From: JADMIH01 sp035274425
Lineage (GTDB): Bacteria > Chloroflexota > Chloroflexia > QHBQ01 > JADMIH01
NCBI GenBank assembly: GCA_035274425.1
Contig: DATEOC010000037.1
Coordinates: 1 to 64,000 of the forward strand
Direction: 5' to 3'
Length of the DNA stretch: 64,000 bases
Each line of letters begins with the position of its first letter. Position 1 is the stretch's first letter. Positions 28,531 to 36,344 of this stretch are shown in pieces. Under the pieces are notes generated by a model. The model was not told the DNA's origin and searched no databases. It was given only the letters and a program-made list of their open reading frames with translations. The translations under genes were made by a program, and so were the position numbers.

Positions 28531-29991
28531 CTACGCCCCATCTGGGTTATCTTCAGTGCCGTTACCCTCGCCCTCCTTTTTGATGCGCCTGATGAAGCGT
28601 GCCGGAACGCCTGCCACGAGCGTATGCGCCGCGACATCCTTCGTGACCACGCTCCCCAACGCCGTTATCGCGCCGTCGCCCACCTCCACGGGCGCTCGCA
28701 GCATTGTGTCGCTCCCTATGAAAACGTCTTTGCCTATAATGGTGCGGCTCTTGGTGCCGTCAATGTTGAAGTTGGCGGTGATAGTGCCCGCGCCTATGTT
28801 CGTGCCCTCGCCTACGTGCGAGTCCCCTATGTAGCTGAAGTGCCCCATCGCAACGCCCGGTTCAAGGGTAGAGCGCACCACCTCCCCGAAGTTGCCCAGG
28901 TGTACTCCTTCGCAAAGGTGCGCGCCCGGACGGAGGTGGCTATACGGCCCTACCGTTACGCCTCGATCTACGCGGCTCCCTTCTATAGTTGAGGAGACGA
29001 TGCGGCAATCATCCCCTATAGTCGAATCGACTACCTGGGTGTTCGGGCCTAATACGCAGCCACTTCCTATCTCGGTCTTACCTTCGAGGATGACCCCTGG
29101 GTAAAGTAGTGTGTCAGCCCCTATCTTCACGTCCACGCCCAGATATACGGTGTCGGGGAGGAGCATGGTGACGCCCGATTCCTGCCACTCCTGGCGGAGG
29201 CGTGCCTGCACTATCGCCTCCGCCTCCGCGAGCTGCACCCGGCTGTTGATGCCCATCGCCTCATCCAGGCGGTCCAGTGTGAAAGTGACCACCCCCTTGC
29301 GCGGCTGCTCCCCCGATGCGGTGGGGCGACTGCGCTCCTCGCGGATAGCCATACCGATCAGGTCGGTGAGGTAATATTCGCCCTGCGGATTCAGCTCGAT
29401 CTTTTGCAGGTGGGACCAGAGCCAATCGGCGTCGAAGAGGTACACGCCGCTATTGACCTCGGAGATGGCGCGCTGCACAAGAGTGGCATTACGCTCCTCG
29501 ACCACTTCGAGGAGGTTCTGATTGAGGTCGCGCACCACACGCCCATACCCTGTCGGGTCCGCCGCTATGCAGGTGAGCATGGTGAGTCGTGAGTGTGTTT
29601 GCTTGTGGCGGGCGAGGAGCGATTCCAGGGTAGCGGTGCGTAGGAGAGGGCTATCCCCGTAGAGGACCAGCACTGGGCCGTGATGGCCGCTCAGGAGGGG
29701 AGCAGCCATGCTCACGGCGTGGCCAGTGCCTAACTGCTCAGGTTGGAGGGCATATTCGACGGAGAGGGCATCGTCCGGGCCGTATCGAGGGCCAATGGCA
29801 GCCCGAACATGGTCCGCGCCGTGCCCGACCACCAGTACGGTCTGGGAGGGATTGAGAGGCGCGAGGGCACGCAATACATGGGCGACAAGAGGCAGCCCGG
29901 CCAGAGAATGCAGCACTTTGGGCTGCTGGGAAGCCATCCTCTTGCCCAGGCCTGCCGCCAGGACCACCGCCGCCAGCGGTTGGCTCTCCAT
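28531..29991 (-). CDS. glmU: Bifunctional UDP-N-acetylglucosamine pyrophosphorylase / glucosamine-1-phosphate acetyltransferase
   Basis: A 486-residue bifunctional enzyme making UDP-GlcNAc for peptidoglycan. N-terminal nucleotidyltransferase: VVLAAGLGKRMASQQPKVLH, LYGDSPLLR, EVNSGVYLFD. C-terminal left-handed beta-helix from about residue 265, with hexapeptide turns and the acetyltransferase motif GPYSHLRPGAHLCEGVHLGNFGEV, NIGAGTITANFNIDGTKS. ATG 29991 with AAGGAA upstream is preferred over the TTG seven codons earlier. Followed by prs. Confidence 0.96.
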   Translation of the reverse strand: MESQPLAAVVLAAGLGKRMASQQPKVLHSLAGLPLVAHVLRALAPLNPSQTVLVVGHGADHVRAAIGPRYGPDDALSVEYALQPEQLGTGHAVSMAAPLLSGHHGPVLVLYGDSPLLRTATLESLLARHKQTHSRLTMLTCIAADPTGYGRVVRDLNQNLLEVVEERNATLVQRAISEVNSGVYLFDADWLWSHLQKIELNPQGEYYLTDLIGMAIREERSRPTASGEQPRKGVVTFTLDRLDEAMGINSRVQLAEAEAIVQARLRQEWQESGVTMLLPDTVYLGVDVKIGADTLLYPGVILEGKTEIGSGCVLGPNTQVVDSTIGDDCRIVSSTIEGSRVDRGVTVGPYSHLRPGAHLCEGVHLGNFGEVVRSTLEPGVAMGHFSYIGDSHVGEGTNIGAGTITANFNIDGTKSRTIIGKDVFIGSDTMLRAPVEVGDGAITALGSVVTKDVAAHTLVAGVPARFIRRIKKEGEGNGTEDNPDGA

Positions 29992-30186
29992 GTTTGGGTT
30001 CCTTGCTACCAATTGGTGGTGTGGGATACGGTTGGGGTAGCTGTATACTACCCTATGAGGGCAACAGTGTCAAGCTATGGTCCGATGCATATCGATACTC
30101 AGCAATCCCTATTTGTGCCACAGTGGTATAGAAGCTGCTGAATAGATGCAGATGGTATCGTACCGCCTGCACCGAAGGGGGTCAAT

Positions 30187-33100
30187 ATGAACACTACCCG
30201 TCGCTCTACTGCGCTGGCGCGCTCAATAAGCGTAGCCGGTGGGGTTATAGCCTTTACCCTGTTGATCTCTTTATTTTCCCTGCTGCAAGGCACATCCATG
30301 CCTTCAGTGCAGGCTTATGATGATACCTCGCCGCAAGCAGTTGATGTTCCAGGCGATGAAGCTTGGGACGACAGGTTCGGAGTGCCCGGCCTTGAGGGCG
30401 GCTTCGTGGAAGCGGTGGCCGTCGTGGGGAATGACGTCTACTTCGCAGGAAGCTTCACGAGTGCGGGCAATATCAGCGCCAACAGGATCGTTCGCTGGAA
30501 CGGGAGCGCATGGTTCCCCGTAAGCACCGGCATCAACGGTCCTGTGCATGCCCTCGCCACCGACGGCACCAACCTGTATGCGGCTGGAGAGTTCAGCCTG
30601 GCGGGGGGCTACAGCGTCGGTAATGTAGCCAAATGGGATGGGACGATATGGTCTACGTTGAGCAACGGTGCGGCAGGCGCGGTATACTCGCTTGCTTACA
30701 GTTCAGGCAACCTGTACATCGGGGGACGCTTCACCACCGTAGACGGCATCGAGGTCAATAACATCGCGCGCTGGGATGGCAGTCACTGGTTCGCACTCGG
30801 CACAGGAATGGATGGCTTAGGGAGCCGAGACGTGTTCGCCATCGCCGCCAGCGGCAGCACCATATACGCCGGGGGCAACTTCACCCAGGCAGGTGGGGTC
30901 AGCGCGAGCCGTATCGCGAAGTGGAACGGCACGCAGTGGTCGGCGCTGGGCAGCGGTATGAACGATAACGTGCTGGCCCTGGTAATAGATAACAGTACAG
31001 GCGCTCTATACGCGGGCGGAGCGTTCACATCCGCCGGTGGAGTGCCTGCCGCCTGCATCGCGAGGTGGAACGGCACGCAGTGGTCAGCAGTGAGTGGTGG
31101 CACTGATAGCATCATTGAATCGCTCGCGATAGGGAATGGTTACTTATACGCGGGCGGGCGCTTTGTCTCGGCAGGTGGGGTGGAGGCTCACTTCATCGCG
31201 CGCTGGGACGGCATATCATGGAGTCCGTTGGGCGAAGGCCTCGGTTCAGATTGGGGCTCGACCAACTTCCTATCAGGACGCGACATCGCGATTAGCGGCA
31301 GCAACGTGTACGTTGCGGGCGAGTTCACGGGGGCCGGGCCTATAGGGTCGAAGCGTGTGGCACGCTGGGACGGGACCCAGTGGCACCCGCTCGGTCCGTT
31401 CGGGGGTGCTCTGAACGGTGCTATCTACCGCCTTGTGCAAAGCCCCACAGGTTCAGACATCTACGCAGGTGGCTCTTTCCCGCGGGCAGGGGGTATCGTA
31501 GGTAACCGGATCGCCAGGTGGGACGGCAACCAGTGGAATGCCTTAGGGGGCGGGGTCGATGGGAACGTATGGGCCATAGCGTTCATCGGTAATGATATGT
31601 ACGTGGGGGGCGAGTTCACGCATGCCGGTGGCGTCCCGGCGAATGGTATTGCTCGCTGGGATGGGAGCGCCTGGCACCCTCTAGGAAGCGGTGTGACCGG
31701 CATAGTTTACGCGCTGGCGGCCATCGGAGGTAACCTGTACGCCGGGGGCACTTTCATTGACGCCGGTGGAACCTTCGTGCGCTACGTCGCGAAATGGAAC
31801 GGCAGTGCCTGGTCATCCCTGGGTACGGGCCAGGAAAATGGCACGGGCAGCTACGTCTACCAGTTGGCGTCCGATGGCATCAATCTCTACCTCGGAGGCG
31901 AGTTCACATTTGTCGGCAACGGAACTTACGCGAACCATGTTGCCATGTGGAACGGCATCCAATGGTCGGCCGTCGGTGTTGGCCTGAACGGTATCGTCAG
32001 GGCGCTGGTGATGGATGGCAGCACTCTCTACGCGGGAGGAGAGTTTCTGACCACCGGCAACAACACCAACGTCGGCTATATAGCCAGGTGGGATGGCAAC
32101 CAATGGTCCGCGCTTGGTAGCGGGGTGAACAACAATGTATACGGTATAACCACAATGGGAAGTTACGTATACGCGACTGGAATCTTCGATACGGCGACCG
32201 GCGTATCTGCCAACAGGATTGCCCGCTGGAACGGGAACACGTGGCAGGGCCTCGGCAGCGGGCTGGACGGCGTGGGGATGGCCGTACTTGTGCAAGGAGG
32301 GAGTTTGCACGATGTACACGTAGGTGGGAGTATAAGCTTGGCCGGTAACAAACCTTCTTTCGGCATGGGCATCTGGCACGAGCAATCCGTGGTGACGGCA
32401 ACTGCTACCCGTACAGCTACGCCGGTTAGAACTGTTACACCGGTCTGCTTCTCCCCTTGGGAGAATATCCCCGGCCCCACTCGCAACGGCCCTCTGGCGT
32501 TCACGGATGTCGCTGCCCTCGCGCCTGACAACGTATGGGCGGTTGGAACCTACGTGCCGACTGGGGGTGAGGAAATTCGCCCCGTGATTGAGCACTGGGA
32601 CGGACAACGGTGGAGCATAGTGCACGCGCCTCTAAAACCGGGGGGTTACTCGCTGGCTGCCATAGACGCAATTTCGGCCAACAATATCTGGGCCGCGGGT
32701 CCGGGGCCGACCTTTGTCCACTATGACGGCTCAACATGGTCGCTCGTTCCCGCCCCGGCTGTCTACTATGGAAACATCGAAGACCTTGACGCTATTTCCG
32801 CGAATGACATCTGGGCAGTAGGGCAAGCGAGTCTCTTTGCGACGCTCGCAATGCACTGGGATGGCGTGGAGTGGAGCGTGGTGCCAACCCCAAATGGCGC
32901 TCCATACAGTAACGACCTGCATGGGGTCTTCGCTGTATCGTCAAATGACGTGTGGGCGGTAGGGGAATGCAACCAAAACTCAAGCTCGCTTACTCTGCAC
33001 TGGGATGGGAGCGTCTGGACTATAGTCGCAACGCCCCAGGTGGGATCCGCGGGTGACCGTTTCTTCACGGTGGGCGGGTCGGCTTCCACTGACATCTGGG

Positions 33101-34671
33101 TGCTGGGTGAGGCACGCGGCGGACCGGGCGCGGCTATACTCCATTGGGATGGCTCCTCATGGGAGGGGAGTTCCACGCCCGACCTGCCGGCTCTTCCGGT
33201 CGATATGGATATTATCTCAGCTACCGACATATGGGTAGCGGGGTACGTTGGGGTGCAAACCACGCAAGCGATGGTCAGCCACTGGGATGGGATCGCCTGG
33301 AGCACGACGTTCTTCCCGATGGGCCCTTACTCCAACGAGCTAAATGGCATCGACGTTGTCGGTAGCGACATCTGGGCGGTAGGCCAGCAATATAGTGGAC
33401 GCACTCTTGCTCTCCATAGGCACAACAACACCTGCGGGCAGGCTACAGCTACGCCTTACCCCCAACCTACCGCACCTCCCGCTCGGCAAGCATGCGGTAA
33501 TTACGCCTATTCGAGTGAGCCTGGGGCAGTAGTTCCGGGTGACACCCTGGTCCCAGGCTCTCAGTGCAACGATTGTGCCGTGGGCATCGCCTTGCCGTTC
33601 ACCTACTCGTTCTACGGGCAGCCTTACGACAGCATACAGCTTGGCTCGAACGGCATCGCGGCGTTCGTTCCCGGGGAGAATGATTTGATCAACGAGTGCA
33701 TCCCCTTGGAGGGAATGCTGGCGACAATTGCGGTCTATTGGGATAACCTCGACATGTCAGATACCGCGGGGCCGAACCTCGGCATATTTACCTCGATAAG
33801 CGGCGACGAGCCAAACCGAATATTCAACATCGAGTGGCGCGCGTGCAGACGAAGGAATGGCGCGTGCGACGGTACGGTCAATGTAGAATTACGGTTGTAC
33901 GAGGGACAGGATAGATTCGATGTAGTGCTGGGCGAGCAGAGTAATACGAATGGGAGCGCCTCAATAGGCGCACAAGCGGATGGCATCTCAAGTTTCTACA
34001 CAGCCCTCACGTGCAACTTGGCCTACGCCCAGCCCAGTCAAATCATCTTTAACCTGGGATACCCCGATGTGCGGCCCGATAGCGCCTTCTACCGCTACGT
34101 GAACTGCCTCTCTTGCCAGGACGTTATCTCCGGTTATACAGATGGCACCTTCCGCCCTGGCAATGACGTGACGAGAGGTCAGCTATCGAAGATAGTCTCC
34201 AACTCGGCGGGCTTCAACGACGACCCGGGTCCACAGCTTTTTGAGGATATGCCTCAGGGTAGCACCTTTTATGACTGGGTAAACAGGCTGGCAAACAGAG
34301 GTTATATAAGTGGCTACCCATGCGGTGGAGAAGTTGAGCCTTGCGGACCCGGCAACTTGCCCTACTTCCGCCCCAACGCCAACGCTACCCGCGGGCAGAT
34401 TTCCAAGATCGTCTCAAATGCCGCGGGCTACGACGATGAGCCTCCTGCTCAGACCTTCCAGGACGTGCCTCCCTCCAACGCATTCTTCCTGTGGATCGAG
34501 CGCCTGGCGTCCAGGGGGATTATGGGAGGTTATCCATGCGGCAGCCCTGGCGAGCCGTGCAGCCCAGGTAACAGGCCGTACTTTAGGTGGGGCAACAACG
34601 CGACGCGGGGTCAGACGTCCAAGATAGTCGCTAACACCTTCTTCCCCAACTGCAATACCCTCGGACATTGA
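30187..34671 (+). CDS. Giant secreted double beta-propeller protein with three SLH domains
   Basis: A 1494-residue exported protein. Signal peptide (about 1-45). Propeller type A (about 55-735) has repeats of about 45 residues of the form LYAGGxFxxAGG...IARWDGxxWSALGxG. After a Thr/Pro/Arg linker, propeller type B (about 755-1095) has repeats NDIWAVG...LHWDGxxW, the same type as the 689-residue SLH protein. A Cys-containing beta domain follows (about 1100-1285: SLPF-like FTYSFYGQPYDSIQLGSNG, IAVYWDNLDM, a NIDO/PA14-like pattern), then three SLH domains (about 1291-1490). Likely an S-layer-attached adhesin or exposed scaffold. SLH motifs are TRGQ[LIT]SK with GYPCG...EPC inserts. Confidence 0.92.
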   Translation: MNTTRRSTALARSISVAGGVIAFTLLISLFSLLQGTSMPSVQAYDDTSPQAVDVPGDEAWDDRFGVPGLEGGFVEAVAVVGNDVYFAGSFTSAGNISANRIVRWNGSAWFPVSTGINGPVHALATDGTNLYAAGEFSLAGGYSVGNVAKWDGTIWSTLSNGAAGAVYSLAYSSGNLYIGGRFTTVDGIEVNNIARWDGSHWFALGTGMDGLGSRDVFAIAASGSTIYAGGNFTQAGGVSASRIAKWNGTQWSALGSGMNDNVLALVIDNSTGALYAGGAFTSAGGVPAACIARWNGTQWSAVSGGTDSIIESLAIGNGYLYAGGRFVSAGGVEAHFIARWDGISWSPLGEGLGSDWGSTNFLSGRDIAISGSNVYVAGEFTGAGPIGSKRVARWDGTQWHPLGPFGGALNGAIYRLVQSPTGSDIYAGGSFPRAGGIVGNRIARWDGNQWNALGGGVDGNVWAIAFIGNDMYVGGEFTHAGGVPANGIARWDGSAWHPLGSGVTGIVYALAAIGGNLYAGGTFIDAGGTFVRYVAKWNGSAWSSLGTGQENGTGSYVYQLASDGINLYLGGEFTFVGNGTYANHVAMWNGIQWSAVGVGLNGIVRALVMDGSTLYAGGEFLTTGNNTNVGYIARWDGNQWSALGSGVNNNVYGITTMGSYVYATGIFDTATGVSANRIARWNGNTWQGLGSGLDGVGMAVLVQGGSLHDVHVGGSISLAGNKPSFGMGIWHEQSVVTATATRTATPVRTVTPVCFSPWENIPGPTRNGPLAFTDVAALAPDNVWAVGTYVPTGGEEIRPVIEHWDGQRWSIVHAPLKPGGYSLAAIDAISANNIWAAGPGPTFVHYDGSTWSLVPAPAVYYGNIEDLDAISANDIWAVGQASLFATLAMHWDGVEWSVVPTPNGAPYSNDLHGVFAVSSNDVWAVGECNQNSSSLTLHWDGSVWTIVATPQVGSAGDRFFTVGGSASTDIWVLGEARGGPGAAILHWDGSSWEGSSTPDLPALPVDMDIISATDIWVAGYVGVQTTQAMVSHWDGIAWSTTFFPMGPYSNELNGIDVVGSDIWAVGQQYSGRTLALHRHNNTCGQATATPYPQPTAPPARQACGNYAYSSEPGAVVPGDTLVPGSQCNDCAVGIALPFTYSFYGQPYDSIQLGSNGIAAFVPGENDLINECIPLEGMLATIAVYWDNLDMSDTAGPNLGIFTSISGDEPNRIFNIEWRACRRRNGACDGTVNVELRLYEGQDRFDVVLGEQSNTNGSASIGAQADGISSFYTALTCNLAYAQPSQIIFNLGYPDVRPDSAFYRYVNCLSCQDVISGYTDGTFRPGNDVTRGQLSKIVSNSAGFNDDPGPQLFEDMPQGSTFYDWVNRLANRGYISGYPCGGEVEPCGPGNLPYFRPNANATRGQISKIVSNAAGYDDEPPAQTFQDVPPSNAFFLWIERLASRGIMGGYPCGSPGEPCSPGNRPYFRWGNNATRGQTSKIVANTFFPNCNTLGH

Positions 34672-34684
34672 CCTGATACACAAG

Positions 34685-34737
34685 AGAGCAGGCAGAGGGG
34701 GCACTCGCTCATGTACGATGCCCCCTCTGCCTGCTCT
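34685..34737. terminator. Bidirectional terminator, 19-bp perfect stem
   Basis: AGAGCAGGCAGAGGGGGCA (34685-34703) pairs exactly with 34719-34737 around a 15-nt loop, between the convergent SLH gene and ferritin gene. The stem is GC-rich; the flanking T/A runs are short. Confidence 0.8.
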
Positions 34738-34753
34738 TAGATACGCTGCTCGA

Positions 34754-35245
34754 CTATTCCTGCCTCTTCCCTAGCTCCATGTCGAGCATCAGGATGGCGG
34801 AGCGGTTGTCGCCTGCCATCTTTAGCTGGTCTATCAGGAGGTTGGCGTTCTTCTCCTCCTCGACCTGCTCGGTGACGAACCACTGCATTAGCGCCTGGGT
34901 CGCGTAGTCATGCTCTTTGACGGCAAGCTCGTACAGCTTGTTGATTTGGGTGGTGACGCGCTGCTCGTGCTCAAGGGCCTTCTCTGCTATATCCAGGGGC
35001 GAGCCGAAGTCGGTCGCGGGGCCGTCTATGGCCTGGAGCTTCACGACCCCACCGCGGTCACTGATGAAGTCGAATATCTTCATCGCGTGCACGCGCTCTT
35101 CCTCACTCTGAGCGCGCATCCAGTGGGCGAACCCCGGCAGCCCCTTGCGGTCGCAGTAGGCCGACACAGAGAGGTAAACGTAGGCTGAATATAGCTCGTG
35201 CTTTATCTGGTCGTTGAGCGCATCCTGAACTGATTCCTTTATCAT
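34754..35245 (-). CDS. Non-haem ferritin
   Basis: A 163-residue ferritin of the FtnA type, an iron-storage 24-mer. The four-helix bundle shows ferroxidase ligands in DQIKHELYSAYVYLSVSAYCDRKGLPGFAHWMRAQSEEERVHAMKIFDFI (E..Y, E-x2-H) and TTQINKLYELAVKEHDYATQALMQWFVTEQVEEEKNA. ATG 35245 has GGAGGAGAG upstream; the open frame extending to 35326 is spurious. It is probably iron-regulated, but no Fur box was recognised. Confidence 0.94.
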   Translation of the reverse strand: MIKESVQDALNDQIKHELYSAYVYLSVSAYCDRKGLPGFAHWMRAQSEEERVHAMKIFDFISDRGGVVKLQAIDGPATDFGSPLDIAEKALEHEQRVTTQINKLYELAVKEHDYATQALMQWFVTEQVEEEKNANLLIDQLKMAGDNRSAILMLDMELGKRQE

Positions 35246-35306
35246 ATCGGTTTCTCTCCTCCTTTTGCTCCTTATTGTACACCAGAAACCAAACCAGGGC
35301 ACCTTT

Positions 35307-35332
35307 GTAGGGGCATGGCGCGTCATGCCCTT
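35307..35332. repeat. Composite palindrome copy 1, part a
   Basis: GTAG followed by GGGCATGGCGCGTCATGCCC (35311-35330); a near-perfect palindrome with one G-T pair. The corresponding palindrome at 40739 also precedes a long hairpin by a few tens of bases. Confidence 0.85.
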
Positions 35333-35377
35333 TAGGACCTTGATAAGCCTATTATTCCCTCATGACATAGAAGGGTC

Positions 35378-35430
35378 TTCTTTTTCTTACGATTTTTCGC
35401 CCGCAGGGCGAAAAATCGTAAGAAAAAGAA
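35378..35430. repeat. Composite palindrome copy 1, part b: 25-bp stem, 3-nt loop
   Basis: A perfect 25-bp inverted repeat (arms 35378-35402 and 35406-35430, loop GCA) with core ATTTTTCGCCC-GCA-GGGCGAAAAAT. It matches the hairpin at 40789 with paired (compensatory) substitutions. It ends 11 bp before the insertion sequence. Confidence 0.9.
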
Positions 35431-35441
35431 AGAGATATTTA

Positions 35442-36293
35442 GAACTCCTAACAAAACCTGGTTGGTGCTGTAAAATGTGGAATGGCAAAACCACTGCTTA
35501 CAGACGAGTTGTGGGAGGTAATTGAGCCGCTCTTACCTCCCGAACCACCTAAACCGAGAGGTGGGCGTCCCCGCATCTCCAATCGAGCGGCACTCACAGG
35601 CATCTTGTTCGTACTTAGGACTGGCTTACAGTGGGAGATGTTGCCACAAGAGATGGGCTGCGGAAGCGGCATGACCTGCTGGCGACGGCTCCGAGACTGG
35701 CACAAAGCAGGAGTTTGGGAAAAGCTGCACCAAGTGCTACTCGACAAACTGAATGGAGTTGGAGAAATCGGTTGGGAACGTGCATCTTTGGACTCGGCAA
35801 GTATCCGAGCTAAAAAGGGGGTCAAGCAGTCGGTGCGAATCCGACGGATAAAGGCAAACCAGGCACGAAGCGCCATCTTGTGGTCTGCCGAGCGGGAATT
35901 CCCCTCGCGATAAGATGCACTGCAGCTAACGTTGCAGACACAAAGACGCTGGAGATGATGGTTGATGCAATTCCTGCTATCAAAGGAAGAAGAGGCAGAC
36001 CTCGGAGAAAGCCTGACAAGATGCATGCTGATAAAGGTTACGACTCGAAAGCCAATCGCAGAGTACTCAGAAAGAGAGGGATCACTCCTCGTATCGCTAG
36101 ACGTGGAGCTGAGAGCAGTGAGAAGCTTGGCAAGCACCGTTGGGTCGTGGAGCGTACCTTTGCTTGGCTGAACCACTTCAGGCGACTGACTATTCGTTAT
36201 GAGAGAAGGCTCGATATTCATGAAGCTTTTCTTGAGTTAGGCTGTGCTCTCATTTGCACCAACTATCTTCCAAAAAGGTTTTGTTAGGAGTTC
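35442..36293 (+). mobile_element. IS5-family (IS427-group-like) insertion sequence
   Basis: 852 bp bounded by perfect 17-bp inverted repeats GAACTCCTAACAAAACC (35442-35458) and its complement (36277-36293), flanked on both sides by TTA (35439-35441, 36294-36296), the likely target duplication. It encodes one DDE transposase split over two frames. Confidence 0.92.
35482..36287 (+). CDS. IS5/IS427-type transposase, -1 frameshift
   Basis: Two overlapping frames give one intact transposase of about 268 residues. The first frame (35482-35913) carries the N-terminal DUF4096-like domain (LLTDELWEVIEPLLP) and the first catalytic Asp (ERASLDSASI). At A-AAG-GGG (35814-35820), a canonical X-XXY-YYZ slippery heptamer, a -1 shift leads into GQAVGANPTDKGKPGTKRHL, then HADKGYDS (second Asp) and VVERTFAWLNHFRRL (Glu). 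The frame switch falls exactly where homologues are continuous, so this is programmed frameshifting rather than decay. Confidence 0.9.
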
Positions 36294-36344
36294 TTAGTTT
36301 GGCGAGATGTCTGAGACTTTAAGTAGCCTTGGATAGTGCCTAGG

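Noticed and set aside
31813..32625. 270-residue minus-strand ORF inside the large SLH gene
   Set aside because: Shadow of the SLH coding frame; repeated codons of the propeller create the open antisense frame.
35482..35913. IS transposase as a dead, frameshifted pseudogene
   Set aside because: The switch is at a canonical slippery heptamer and yields a complete protein with perfect IS ends, so programmed frameshifting is more likely.
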